Shown: piece by piece, positions 28,038 through 36,997 of the stretch
Layout of the letters: every line of letters starts with the position of its first letter
How positions within the stretch are numbered: position 1 is the first letter of the stretch
Position numbers and translations under genes: made by a program
From: Rouxiella badensis
GTDB lineage: Bacteria > Pseudomonadota > Gammaproteobacteria > Enterobacterales > Enterobacteriaceae
Assembly: GCA_026967495.1 (NCBI GenBank)
Contig: CP114060.1
Span: forward strand, 4,650,001-4,714,000
Length of the DNA: 64,000 bases
Direction of reading: 5' to 3'
Notes under the pieces: generated by a model
Seen by the model: only the letters and a program-made list of their open reading frames with translations
Database searches by the model: none
What the model was told of the DNA's origin: nothing

Positions 28038-29003
28038 ATGAGTAAACCGATCCAAATGGAACGCGGCGTCAAATACCGCGATGCTGATAAGATGGCGTTA
28101 ATCCCGGTGAAAACCGTGGTCACAGACCGGCAGGAAATGCTCCGCAAGCCGGCCTGGATGAAAATCAAACTTCCTGCTGACTCCTCTCGTATTCAGGGCA
28201 TTAAAGCCGCACTGCGCAAAAACGGCCTGCACTCTGTTTGTGAAGAAGCCGCCTGCCCTAACCTTTCAGAGTGTTTTAACCACGGTACGGCCACCTTCAT
28301 GATCCTCGGTGCCATCTGTACCCGTCGCTGCCCGTTCTGCGACGTTGCACACGGACGTCCGGTTGCGCCAGACGTCAACGAGCCGGAAAAGCTGGCACAG
28401 ACCATTGCCGATATGGGTCTGCGTTATGTGGTGATTACCTCGGTTGACCGCGATGACCTGCGCGACGGCGGTGCTCAGCACTTTGCCGACTGCATCAGCG
28501 CCATCCGCGAGAAAAACCCGACTATTAAAATTGAAACGCTGGTTCCCGACTTCCGTGGACGTATGGACCGCGCGTTGGAAATCCTCAATGCGACGCCACC
28601 CGACGTGTTCAACCACAACCTGGAAAACGTCCCGCGCGTTTACCGCCAGGTTCGTCCGGGCGCAAACTACGAGTGGTCATTAAAGCTGCTTGAACGCTTT
28701 AAGGAAGCGCACCCTGAGGTGCCGACCAAATCGGGTCTGATGGTAGGTCTGGGTGAAACCAACGAAGAAATTCTTGAAGTGATGCGCGACCTGCGCCGTC
28801 ACGGCGTAACCATGCTGACGCTGGGCCAGTACCTACAGCCAAGCCGTCACCATCTGCCGGTACAACGTTACGTTAGCCCTGAAGAATTTGAATACATGAA
28901 GGAAGAAGCGTTGAAGATGGGCTTCACCCACGCAGCCTGCGGTCCTTTCGTGCGTTCGTCATACCACGCCGATCTTCAGGCCAAGGGGATTGAAGTTAAG
29001 TAA
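28038..29003 (+). CDS. lipA: Lipoyl synthase
   Basis: Radical-SAM enzyme that inserts two sulfurs into protein-bound octanoyl groups. 321 residues, same as E. coli. The auxiliary cluster Cys are in VCEEAACPNLSEC and the radical-SAM CX3CX2C in CTRRCPFC. The C-terminal FVRSSYHA serine ligand region is present. It follows lipB but has its own promoter-like gap of 178 bases. Confidence 0.98.
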   Translation: MSKPIQMERGVKYRDADKMALIPVKTVVTDRQEMLRKPAWMKIKLPADSSRIQGIKAALRKNGLHSVCEEAACPNLSECFNHGTATFMILGAICTRRCPFCDVAHGRPVAPDVNEPEKLAQTIADMGLRYVVITSVDRDDLRDGGAQHFADCISAIREKNPTIKIETLVPDFRGRMDRALEILNATPPDVFNHNLENVPRVYRQVRPGANYEWSLKLLERFKEAHPEVPTKSGLMVGLGETNEEILEVMRDLRRHGVTMLTLGQYLQPSRHHLPVQRYVSPEEFEYMKEEALKMGFTHAACGPFVRSSYHADLQAKGIEVK

Positions 29004-29040
29004 CCCGACAGTCCCGGGTCCGACTTCAACCGCCAGATAT

Positions 29041-29072
29041 AAAAAAAGCTGCTTAATTAAGCAGCTTTTTTT
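29041..29072. terminator. Bidirectional terminator between lipA and tatE
   Basis: Near-perfect palindrome with A7 on one side and T7 on the other around AGCTGCTTAATTAAGCAGCT. It ends lipA on plus and tatE on minus. Confidence 0.9.
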
Positions 29073-29094
29073 ATCAGATTCATTCACGAATGAA

Positions 29095-29292
29095 TTAGTC
29101 TTTGTGCTCTACGCGCTGTTCAGCCTGTGCGTCAGCTTTCGCTACCGGAGCCGGATCGTCATTCATGGCCTTTTTGAAGCCTCTCAGCGCAGCGCCCAGA
29201 TCACCACCGAGTGAACGAAGTTTGCTGGTACCGAAAAGCAGCACAATCAGCACGCCGACAACTAACAGTTTAGTAATACTCAAACCTTCCAT
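29095..29292 (-). CDS. tatE: Twin-arginine translocase subunit TatE
   Basis: TatA paralogue of the Tat export system. 65 residues: one membrane helix (about residues 6-20), the FG hinge in LLFGTSKL, an amphipathic helix LGGDLGAALRGFKKAMND and a charged tail. It is convergent with lipA, as in E. coli. Confidence 0.95.
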   Translation of the reverse strand: MEGLSITKLLVVGVLIVLLFGTSKLRSLGGDLGAALRGFKKAMNDDPAPVAKADAQAEQRVEHKD

Positions 29293-29625
29293 AAATACCT
29301 TCTTTACACTGATTGCTGAATTAAACAGCTGGAGAATAAAATCGTCGCAGTGGGCGACCTGAATTTTGTCTCTGTACGCATTATAACCATAAGCGCCATT
29401 ATGAGCCTGTAAGCCCGCGCGTTAAAGCATTTCTTCGCTTTATAAATTGTTTTTTACAAAGGGAGCATACATAAATTGTGGGGGGATTATACGCCCGGGA
29501 CGCCTCTGGAAACAAACCTTGCGTGCTCTCTTTAACGAGAAACCAACAGTCTTACAACAACCAAGGGGATGAGCCGAAATACATCGATGATGTCCTTCAG
29601 CGCCATCCCCTTCTATTTCAGCTCG
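29293..29625. other. Intergenic region between tatE and the amino-acid ABC operon
   Basis: 333 bases without a supported gene. On the minus strand a TATAAT (plus 29380-29385) may be the tatE -10. Near the ABC operon end, AAGGGGATG (from about 29562) and CATCCCCTT (from about 29602) form a nine-base inverted repeat that could be a transcript-end structure, but no T run follows. This marks the left border of the accessory segment. Confidence 0.4.
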
Positions 29626-30411
29626 TTAAATAAAACGGCTCAGGAAGGCCTGAAAACGTGGGTGCTGCGGATTGACCAAGACTTCTTCCGGCGGCCCTTC
29701 CTCGATGACGTAACCGCCGTCCATAAATACCACCCTGTCGGCCGCTTCACGCGCAAAACCAATCTCGTGGGTCACCACAATCATGGTGGTTCCCTGATCC
29801 GCCAGGCTGCGCATCGTTGCCAACACCTCGCCCACCAGCTCCGGGTCAAGCGCCGAGGTCGGCTCGTCAAAGAGCATCAGCTTTGGCTTGATCGCCAGAG
29901 CACGGGCTATCGCCACCCGCTGCTGCTGGCCACCGGAAAGATGGCGCGGATAGGCATCGGCCTTGTCGCTTAAGCCGACTTTTTCCAACAGCGCGCGCGC
30001 ATAAGCCTCGGCCTCGTGACGACTCTGCCGGTGCACGCCTATCGGTGCCTCGATGATGTTTTGCAGTACGGTCATGTGGGGATAAAGATTGAACTGCTGG
30101 AACACCATGCCGATATCACGACGCTGGCGTGCAATCCCCCTTTCCGACAGTTTACGCAGCTGATTGCCGTGCAGCTCGTAGCCAATCTGCTCACCGCCGA
30201 CCATGATAGTGCCGCGGTCGATATCTTCCAGGTGATTGATACAGCGGAGAAAGGTCGATTTCCCCGAACCTGAAGGACCAAGAATGACCACCACTTCACT
30301 CGGCTTCACGTCGAGATCGATGCCCTTTAACACCTCGTTGTCGCCATAGCTTTTATGCACGTTGCGGGCGGTAACCAGCAGCGGCTGACTGTCTGACAGA
30401 ACCTGACTCAT
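29626..30411 (-). CDS. Polar amino acid ABC transporter, ATP-binding protein
   Basis: 261 residues of the GlnQ/HisP type. Walker A GPSGSGKST, Q-loop FQQFNLYPHMT, signature LSGGQQQRVAIARALA, Walker B LMLFDEPTSALDPE, and H-loop VVTHEIGF are all intact. It overlaps the permease gene by four bases. The exact substrate cannot be told. It is not part of this region in E. coli, so it is accessory. Confidence 0.92.
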   Translation of the reverse strand: MSQVLSDSQPLLVTARNVHKSYGDNEVLKGIDLDVKPSEVVVILGPSGSGKSTFLRCINHLEDIDRGTIMVGGEQIGYELHGNQLRKLSERGIARQRRDIGMVFQQFNLYPHMTVLQNIIEAPIGVHRQSRHEAEAYARALLEKVGLSDKADAYPRHLSGGQQQRVAIARALAIKPKLMLFDEPTSALDPELVGEVLATMRSLADQGTTMIVVTHEIGFAREAADRVVFMDGGYVIEEGPPEEVLVNPQHPRFQAFLSRFI

Positions 30412-31352
30412 ACGTCCTCCTTCTGAGCGAGATTTGGCTGGGCTATCAACGCTTTGCCCTGCGCATTCGGCTGCCGACGTTTGGCGGCCACCGTACGGCG
30501 CGTCCCTTTCGAATAGAAGCGTTCAATCGCCGACTGTCCAACATTCAGAATCGAAGTTATCAAGAGATACCAGATAACCGCGACCATCAGCATCGGCACC
30601 ACTTCGAAGGTGCGGTTATAGATAGTCTGCACCGAATACAGCAGGTCACCCATCGCGATAACGCTCACCAGCGAGGTCGCTTTTATCATGCTGATCAACT
30701 GGTTGCCGGTAGGCGGAATAATCGAACGCATGGCCTGTGGAATAATAATGCGGCGCAGCGCGCGACCCCGACTCATACCAAACGCCTGGGCGGTTTCAGC
30801 CTGACCATTATCCACGGACAACAAACCGGCGCGGATGATCTCAGCCATGTAGGCCGCTTCGTTGAGCGCCAAACCGGCGATAGCGGCGGTCAGTGGGGTG
30901 ATCAGGTCATTGGTATTCCAGGTCGCAAAGCTCGGGCCAATAAACGGCAGACCCATGGCGACGTGCGGGAACAGCGTAGACATATTGTACCAAAACAGCA
31001 GTTGTACCAGCAGCGGCGTACCACGAAAGAACCAGACGTAGAGGCCAGAAAGGCGGCGCAACAGCATGCTTTGCGACAAACGGCCCACCGCCAGCAGCAG
31101 TCCGAGCAGCGTACCCAGCAGCATCGAGACCACGGTGAGACCCAGCGTGACGCCCAGACCGCGAATGACCGAGGCCTCGGTAAACCACTGCGCCACGACG
31201 TGCCACTCAAAGTTTGGGTTACGGGCTACGCTAATGACCACATCAGCGGCGAGGATCAGGACAATTATCCAGGCGATCCAACGTCCGTAGTTACGCGGCG
31301 CGTGTGCAAACTCGACGTTGCGTCGTGGATCGGGGGACGTTTTCTCGGTCAT
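30408..31352 (-). CDS. Polar amino acid ABC transporter permease
   Basis: 314-residue HisMQ-type permease. It has a long basic, proline-containing N-terminus and C-terminal tail around about five or six membrane helices, with the EAA-like loop EIIRAGLLSVDNGQAETAQAFG. Only one permease gene is present, so the channel is probably a homodimer. Overlaps both neighbours by four bases. Confidence 0.92.
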   Translation of the reverse strand: MTEKTSPDPRRNVEFAHAPRNYGRWIAWIIVLILAADVVISVARNPNFEWHVVAQWFTEASVIRGLGVTLGLTVVSMLLGTLLGLLLAVGRLSQSMLLRRLSGLYVWFFRGTPLLVQLLFWYNMSTLFPHVAMGLPFIGPSFATWNTNDLITPLTAAIAGLALNEAAYMAEIIRAGLLSVDNGQAETAQAFGMSRGRALRRIIIPQAMRSIIPPTGNQLISMIKATSLVSVIAMGDLLYSVQTIYNRTFEVVPMLMVAVIWYLLITSILNVGQSAIERFYSKGTRRTVAAKRRQPNAQGKALIAQPNLAQKEDV

Positions 31353-32245
31353 TTAGTTGGTTTTCCCAGGTTGATGCCAGGTGCTGTTAGCATGTTGCCT
31401 TCGAGACCCCATTTTTTCATGATAATCGCGTAGGTGCCGTTATCAAACAGCTCCTGATAGGCGGCCAGAACCACCTTGCCGATTTCAGAATCTTTAGGAA
31501 CCACGGTGCCCTGATAAATGTCGTTAAAACCGTTGGATTTACCGGCACCTGCCAGCGTGAGCTGACCGTTAGACGCTTTGATGAAGTAAGTGAGCGGCGC
31601 CTGCGAAGAGAAGAAGGCGTCAGAGCGCTTAGAGCGCACGGCAAGAATAGAGGTCGGCTGGTCGGTAAACGACTGCACGGTGACGGCCGGTTTGCCCGCT
31701 TTTACACAGTCTTCGGACTGCTGCTTAATCACCTTCTCAGCCGACCCCGCCGCCATAACGGCAATACGCAGACCGCAGGTATCGCTCAATGACTGGATAT
31801 TTTTAGGATTGCCGTTAGGAACGGCGAACGCGACGTACTCTTTGACGAAGTCGACGAAGTCATTTTTGGCCTGACGCTCAGGGTAATCACCGATAGGGCC
31901 AATGCCCAGCTGATAGCGGCCGGAAGAGATACCGGTCAAAATACCTGATAATCCACTGACCGAAGCGTGCTCAACCTTTACCCCCAACAGCTGGCCCATC
32001 GAGGTCGCCAGGTCGGCACTCGCCCCGTCCAGCGAATCGGTGCCGGTCACGATTTCGTAGGGAGGAAAAGAACCGTTGTTCACGGAGGTCATGATGCCAG
32101 ATTTCTGAATATCGGCAGGCAATTTGGCGTGCAGCGCCGGGTCCATTTTAACGACCGGAATAGAAACAGTTTCAGCGGCAAAAGCATTTACGGAAAGCAA
32201 ACTCGCACTCAGAACGGCAGCACGACGAAATTGTTTTACCCTCAT
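31349..32245 (-). CDS. Amino acid ABC transporter substrate-binding protein
   Basis: 298 residues, family 3 extracellular solute-binding fold. Signal peptide MRVKQFRRAAVLSASLLSV cut near AFA-AE. The loop LDGASADLATSMGQLLG and the RYQLGIGPIGD segment are typical. Several features (NGNPKNIQSLSD, two Cys in SDTCGL and SEDCVKAG that could form a disulfide) resemble organic-acid or amino-acid binders of soil bacteria. First gene of the three-gene transporter unit; substrate unknown. Confidence 0.9.
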   Translation of the reverse strand: MRVKQFRRAAVLSASLLSVNAFAAETVSIPVVKMDPALHAKLPADIQKSGIMTSVNNGSFPPYEIVTGTDSLDGASADLATSMGQLLGVKVEHASVSGLSGILTGISSGRYQLGIGPIGDYPERQAKNDFVDFVKEYVAFAVPNGNPKNIQSLSDTCGLRIAVMAAGSAEKVIKQQSEDCVKAGKPAVTVQSFTDQPTSILAVRSKRSDAFFSSQAPLTYFIKASNGQLTLAGAGKSNGFNDIYQGTVVPKDSEIGKVVLAAYQELFDNGTYAIIMKKWGLEGNMLTAPGINLGKPTK

Positions 32246-32471
32246 TGTATGTCTTCCTCTGTGTAAAGCAGTGTTGTGAATGTTGTGAGTTTTTATTTTT
32301 TTAACACCTTCCGTGGTGATGAAATCCTGAACGCCTTGCGTTTTTTACCGCCACTTCCGGCGCTGAAATGGCGGTTTGAGAAAGCGCTCCCTGGTGTTGG
32401 TTCGCGCCCTTTACTGCTCAACTGAGTGATAACGTTAGGTTGACGCGTTCAATCAGCCGTTGTGATGATAT

Positions 32472-33260
32472 TTATTTCAACTGCGGTACGTCGAAGCAGC
32501 GGTTTTCCAGCACCGGCAAGACTTTGCGGGCATGGGCCAGACGTTCCCTTTCAATGTCGGCAAAGACCAGCGCAGGCGCTTCGGCCGCGCGGGCGATGGC
32601 AACGCCGAGCGGATCAACCACCATACTGTTGCCGATATTACGTTCACCACACTCGCCCACGGCCACGATGTAGCTGGTATTTTCCAGCGCACGCGCGGTG
32701 ACCAGCACTTCCCAATGCATCTCTTTGAGCGGGCCTTTAACCCAGGCGGCAGGAAGCACCAACACTTCGGCACCGTCGAGCACCAGGCGGCGGGCCAGCT
32801 CTGGGAAACGCACGTCGTAGCAGGTCATCAAACCGACTTTAAAACCAGCAACGTCGACCAGCGGCGGCACTTCAGTGCCCGGATTGACGTTTCTGGACTC
32901 CTGCATATTGAAGGCATCGTACAGGTGAAGTTTGCGATATTCGGAAATGATTTCGCCATTTCTAATAGAAATCAATACGTTGAATGCACGACCGTCTGGT
33001 GTTGGCGTATGAATGCTCATCATGGTGGTCAGTGCGTTGCCTTTGCTGGCGGCCAGCAGCTTACTCACGAAAGGACCATCCAACGGCTGTGCAGCTTTCA
33101 ATACCAGATCGGGATCGGTGATATCACGCGCCAAAATACCCTCTGGCAGCACCAGTAAATCAGCACCCGCCTCGCGTGATTTTGCCATCAGCGACAAACA
33201 GGTTTCGACGTTGGCTTCCCATTCGCGGGAAACGGCAAACTGGCCTAATGCGACTTTCAT
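32472..33260 (-). CDS. ybeM: Deaminated glutathione amidase / nitrilase-family hydrolase YbeM
   Basis: Carbon-nitrogen hydrolase with the catalytic triad Glu40 (VLPEGIL), Lys110 (YRKLHLYD) and Cys147 (MTCYDVRFPE). It aligns end to end with E. coli YbeM, which sits near crcB and tatE and repairs glutathione deaminated by transaminases. It is thus a core gene now surrounded by accessory genes. It lies 226 bases upstream of the binding-protein gene on the same strand, so co-transcription is possible but not shown. Confidence 0.85.
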   Translation of the reverse strand: MKVALGQFAVSREWEANVETCLSLMAKSREAGADLLVLPEGILARDITDPDLVLKAAQPLDGPFVSKLLAASKGNALTTMMSIHTPTPDGRAFNVLISIRNGEIISEYRKLHLYDAFNMQESRNVNPGTEVPPLVDVAGFKVGLMTCYDVRFPELARRLVLDGAEVLVLPAAWVKGPLKEMHWEVLVTARALENTSYIVAVGECGERNIGNSMVVDPLGVAIARAAEAPALVFADIERERLAHARKVLPVLENRCFDVPQLK

Positions 33261-33319
33261 TCTTACTCCCCTCGCCTTTTAAGGCGTAAAAGTATATTTG
33301 GTGAAGGGTTCACCCAATG

Positions 33320-34276
33320 TTATTTGGCGTAAGCCGGGAACAGAGACGCAGGCGTCAAACGCTCGGCGGTAATTCCCTGAACATAAAGCTCATTGGCAAA
33401 GTCGTCGATCATTTTTTTATTCTGCTCGAAGCCGTTGTCGTTCCAGTTCACCGGCAGGTCGACCACGGTGCGGCGGATATCGTCCAACAACCAAGGCGTG
33501 GTGTCGGCATATTTCGCACGCTTGTCCATCCAGACGTTGTAAGACTTGTCGATAATTTTGCTTAATGCGTCGGCCAGCCAAGGGTGCTCGGCCGCCACGT
33601 CCGACTTGATAGCCAGAATATGCATGCCAGGCACGTAGCCGACACGGTTAAAGTACTCCAGCTCTGCCTGACGGAAATCCGGCTGCAGCTGACGGAAACC
33701 GGAACCCGGTTTGAAGAAACCTTCCGGCATGAACGGCGTGAATACCGCATCAAGCCAACCTTCCTTCAGCAGTTCCATCATCGGGCGCTCGCCAGGACAG
33801 GCTTCAATACGCCCCTCGCGACCAAAGCCGTTTAGGCGATCGACGATAGGATGCGATTCAGTCAGACGCCCCGCGTACCAGTAAGCGTCGTCAATACCCA
33901 CTCCGTCCACGCCCAGCACGGTGCGGGTCCAGGTGTTGCCGGAATCTTGCCAGCCGGTCACGCCAATGCGTTTACCCGCCAGTTCTGAAATTTTGGTCAA
34001 CGGGCTGTCATCACGTGTGATGATGCAGCGTTGTCGAAAGCCACGCATCAGGAAATGCGGCACGGCCAGTACGTCGTCTTCACCCCGTGCGCGGCCCTGT
34101 GCATAACGGCTGAAGGAGATCTCAGCGGCGTCATACTGTTCGCTGGTCGCTAAATCGCCTACCAGCGTCCCTACCCGGTCAATCTCGAGATTGAACCCTT
34201 CAGCCTTCACATCGCCCAATGCCAACGGCGTAAAATAATCCCAATCGCGAACTGCCAGCCTGATAGTAATCGCCAC
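33320..34276 (-). CDS. PBP2-fold protein without signal peptide, 4,5-dihydroxyphthalate decarboxylase-like
   Basis: 318 residues with the periplasmic-binding-protein type 2 fold, but the N-terminus MAITIRLAVRDWDYFTPLAL has no signal sequence, so the protein should be cytosolic. Such proteins are often labelled nitrate/taurine binding protein or 4,5-dihydroxyphthalate decarboxylase (Pht5 family). The blocks FSRYAQGRARGEDD, GVTGWQDSGNTWTR and YVPGMHILAIKSDV are family-like. Function here is open: an enzyme or a binding protein. It is divergent from a MocR regulator, which probably controls it. Confidence 0.7.
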   Translation of the reverse strand: MAITIRLAVRDWDYFTPLALGDVKAEGFNLEIDRVGTLVGDLATSEQYDAAEISFSRYAQGRARGEDDVLAVPHFLMRGFRQRCIITRDDSPLTKISELAGKRIGVTGWQDSGNTWTRTVLGVDGVGIDDAYWYAGRLTESHPIVDRLNGFGREGRIEACPGERPMMELLKEGWLDAVFTPFMPEGFFKPGSGFRQLQPDFRQAELEYFNRVGYVPGMHILAIKSDVAAEHPWLADALSKIIDKSYNVWMDKRAKYADTTPWLLDDIRRTVVDLPVNWNDNGFEQNKKMIDDFANELYVQGITAERLTPASLFPAYAK

Positions 34277-34453
34277 GTCTTTCCCCTTAATGTCGGCAAA
34301 ATTGCTTATTTACACATGGAGCCTGTCCGAGCGGAGAGCTTTCACACCTGACCCAATGTGATTATTTTATCGCCTCCGTTGACTAAGTTTGATACTAATA
34401 GCTTAAATTAATATGTACAATAGAATCTTTGTTACTGAACAAAAGGTGATTTA

Positions 34454-35797
34454 ATGGGTGAGAGCCTGAGAGAGAAAGTGCTTGATGCAGAGTGGTTTGC
34501 AGGCCATTTGCAGGACAGATCGATGCGCGGCATTGCCATTGAGACCGCCGCGATGATCCGTTCTGGCGTGATTGAAATCGGCACCCACCTCCCCGCCGTG
34601 CGCGAGCTGGCTCAGGCGCTCGGCGTCAGTCCTGCCACCGTGTCAGCGGCGTGGGGGCAGCTGAGACGCCAAAAAGTTATCGCCGGCAGAGGCCGCAACG
34701 GGGTGTGGGTGTGTGGCGATACGCTCTCCCCGCGCCCTGCACGATTCGAGAAAATCGGCAACTTTGGCGACAATATCATCGCCGATATGACGCTGGCCTC
34801 GCCGGATCCCGAGCTCCTGCCTCGTTTGAACCAGGCATTGCTTAGCAGCGTCGAGACTGAAAATCTCAACAGCTATCAGCGCGAAGCCATTTCTCAGGTG
34901 CTGCTTGATGCCGTACAGCCAAGTTGGCCCTATGCAGCAGACGCGTTTATGGCCGCCGACGGCGGTTTCGATGCCATGAACCTGACGCTGCAAACGCTGA
35001 TTATGCAAGGCTCGGTCGTCGCGATTGAGGACCCGACCGCGACCCGCTTGCTGGACATGCTGGACAACATTGGTGCCCAGGTGATTGCGGTGAAATGCGA
35101 CGAGTTTGGTCCTGTCCCTGATTCTCTGCTGGCGGCATTAAACAAAAATCCGGCGGCATTTATTTATCAGCCGCGCACACACTCGCACTGTGGGCATATC
35201 GTCAGCGCGGAACGCATGGCGCAGATGGCCGCTATTTTACAGAACAGTCAGACGCTGATTATTGAAGATGACGGAATCGGTGAGCTGGCCTGCACTGAAC
35301 CGCGCAGCATGGGGTCTTTCTTGCCGAAGCGAACCGTGCATGTACGATCATACTCTAAAGCCTACGGACCGGATCTGCGGATGGCGGTTATCTCGGGATC
35401 CCATGATTTAATCAAGCAGATCAAATCGTTCCGTAATTTTGGTGCAGGATGGTCGAGCCGAATCCTGCAACACGCGCTGGCGTGGCTGATTAACGATCCG
35501 GTCACTCAGGAAGGGATCGCCGAAGCGAAGAAAGTCTATGCGCAACGTCGTCAGGCGCTGGTCGATGCGCTGGCGGTTCGCGGGATCCACCTGCCGAAAC
35601 GCGAGGGGCTTTCCGTGTTGATTCCGGTACCCTCGGAGCAGTTTGCGCTGGTAACGCTGGCCGCACGTGGCATTGCCGTGCTGCCCGGCGAACGCAGCCG
35701 AATCGGGCCTGGGCAGTTTATTCGCGCCAGCACCAGCCTGATGCGTTTGGATCAGGTCGACACTATCGCCGACACGATTGCGCTGGCCATGGGCTGA
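34454..35797 (+). CDS. MocR-type transcriptional regulator (GntR helix-turn-helix plus aminotransferase fold)
   Basis: 447 residues. An N-terminal winged helix (about 25-90, LPAVRELAQALGVSPATVSAAW) is joined to a fold-type I aminotransferase domain with PLP-lysine Lys302 in RSYSKAYGPDLRM. MocR proteins sense PLP or amino-compounds and usually control a divergent gene. Here that is the cytosolic PBP2-like gene 178 bases away, and perhaps ybeM and the ABC transporter beyond it. The target is an inference. Confidence 0.88.
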   Translation: MGESLREKVLDAEWFAGHLQDRSMRGIAIETAAMIRSGVIEIGTHLPAVRELAQALGVSPATVSAAWGQLRRQKVIAGRGRNGVWVCGDTLSPRPARFEKIGNFGDNIIADMTLASPDPELLPRLNQALLSSVETENLNSYQREAISQVLLDAVQPSWPYAADAFMAADGGFDAMNLTLQTLIMQGSVVAIEDPTATRLLDMLDNIGAQVIAVKCDEFGPVPDSLLAALNKNPAAFIYQPRTHSHCGHIVSAERMAQMAAILQNSQTLIIEDDGIGELACTEPRSMGSFLPKRTVHVRSYSKAYGPDLRMAVISGSHDLIKQIKSFRNFGAGWSSRILQHALAWLINDPVTQEGIAEAKKVYAQRRQALVDALAVRGIHLPKREGLSVLIPVPSEQFALVTLAARGIAVLPGERSRIGPGQFIRASTSLMRLDQVDTIADTIALAMG

Positions 35798-35847
35798 GGC
35801 CTGTAATCTTCAGGAAAACGTCAGAAAAGCCTCAGATAAAAATCAGA

Positions 35848-36273
35848 TTAGCGCAGGCGCTTGATCAAGTACTTAGGCGACTCTTCATACTCCGCGCGGG
35901 CGTAAAACTGGTGTGCCCGCACGCGGCGTGAATGGCTGTGAACCTCCATACGGTCGCAGCCACGCTCGCTGGCCAAACGTTCTGCCTCATCGAGAAGACG
36001 CTGGCCGATGCCCGCACCGCGGTGCTGGTCGCTGACGCAAAGATAGCTAATTCGGCAAAAATCGCCTGCGAGCGGCAGCTGAGGAATAAAATGCAGCGAT
36101 ATGAACCCACATACCTGCTCGTCAATGACAGACACCCACAGCACGCTGTCGGGATTGCCCTCCATGCGGATAATTTGCTGAGCGATACACTCGACGCTGG
36201 CTGGATAATCCAAATCTGCGAGCAGCCGGACCAATGCGGCCGCGTCGGCCGTTTGCGCATCACGAATGATCAT
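35848..36273 (-). CDS. GNAT family N-acetyltransferase
   Basis: 141 residues with the acetyl-CoA site motif A as HRGAGIGQRLLDEAERLA and a typical C-terminal YARAEYEESPKYLIKRL. The substrate is unknown. It is convergent with the MocR gene and divergent from the fluoride riboswitch/crcB unit. Confidence 0.88.
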   Translation of the reverse strand: MIIRDAQTADAAALVRLLADLDYPASVECIAQQIIRMEGNPDSVLWVSVIDEQVCGFISLHFIPQLPLAGDFCRISYLCVSDQHRGAGIGQRLLDEAERLASERGCDRMEVHSHSRRVRAHQFYARAEYEESPKYLIKRLR

Positions 36274-36387
36274 CTTTGTTCCTTAAACTCGGGCTAATGC
36301 TTGGGTTAATACTACACAATCAAATTCAACTTCGGTAATATCATGGGACTTCATTGTTTAAGCCACGGCTTGTTCAGTGCTCAAGCA

Positions 36388-36442
36388 GTTGGAGATGACA
36401 TTCCTCCCAAACCGCCTTTACCGGCTAATGATGTCTACGCAA
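36388..36442 (+). promoter_or_regulatory. Fluoride riboswitch (crcB motif)
   Basis: GGAGATGACATTCCTCC, AACCGCC and GGCTAATGATGTCTACG occur in order with short joins. These are the conserved segments of the fluoride aptamer, including the AACCGCC core and the GATG/CTACG ends that pair. It lies about 70 bases before crcB, the fluoride channel gene, which supports the call. Confidence 0.9.
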
Positions 36443-36475
36443 TCTCATAGAGAGGTTCGTAGCATGACGCCGGGA

Positions 36476-36506
36476 CCTTTCTGAACATCCACTTTTATAT
36501 GAAAGG
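36476..36506 (+). promoter_or_regulatory. Ribosome-site-masking hairpin of the crcB leader
   Basis: CCTTTC (36476-36481) pairs with GAAAGG (36501-36506), which is the ribosome-binding site of crcB (ATG 36512). This is a simple expression platform: without fluoride the site would be hidden. Mechanism inferred from pairing only. Confidence 0.5.
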
Positions 36507-36511
36507 CATTT

Positions 36512-36895
36512 ATGTTTAACACCTTCCTTGCAGTATTAATTGGCGGCGGTGTGGGCAGTGTTGCCCGCTGGTTCATCAGCTTAAAACTCAACCCGACCAC
36601 CTCCCTGCTGCCGATTGGAACACTGACGGTCAATCTGGCGGGAGCGTTTATCATCGGCCTGGGCATCGCTATTTTCAACCGCATGACCCACCTTGACCCG
36701 GTGTGGAAAATGCTGCTAACCACCGGATTCTGCGGCGGTATGACCACCTTTTCGACCTTTTCGCTAGAAGTGGTGTACATGCTGCAAGACGGACGCTTCG
36801 GCGCGGCGCTGCTTAATATTGCCCTCAACCTGTTTGGCTCGCTGGCGCTGACCCTGCTGGGCTTCATGCTGGTGAGTTGGTACACCGGGCATTAA
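36512..36895 (+). CDS. crcB: Fluoride channel CrcB (Fluc)
   Basis: 127-residue, four-helix membrane protein that forms dual-topology dimers and lets fluoride leave the cell. The hallmark blocks GTLTVNLAGAF and GFCGGMTTFSTFS (with the pore Phe and Thr) are intact. Start ATG 36512 follows GAAAGG. Controlled by the fluoride riboswitch just upstream. Core gene of this region, here separated from tatE by accessory genes. Confidence 0.96.
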   Translation: MFNTFLAVLIGGGVGSVARWFISLKLNPTTSLLPIGTLTVNLAGAFIIGLGIAIFNRMTHLDPVWKMLLTTGFCGGMTTFSTFSLEVVYMLQDGRFGAALLNIALNLFGSLALTLLGFMLVSWYTGH

Positions 36896-36997
36896 TTTTG
36901 CGCATCTCCCGCTCTGATTTAATGTTTCCTTAACGTTCGGCAGCGATACTAGCCTCAGTTTATTACAGCATAATGTCTAGATAACCTGAGGCTAACG

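Noticed and set aside
29626..36273. A genomic island with integration features between tatE and crcB
   Set aside because: No integrase, transposase, tRNA target or flanking direct repeats were seen; only gene content is accessory.
36445..36885. A 146-codon minus-strand frame opposite crcB
   Set aside because: Covers the riboswitch leader and the conserved channel gene; no ribosome site and no family resemblance.
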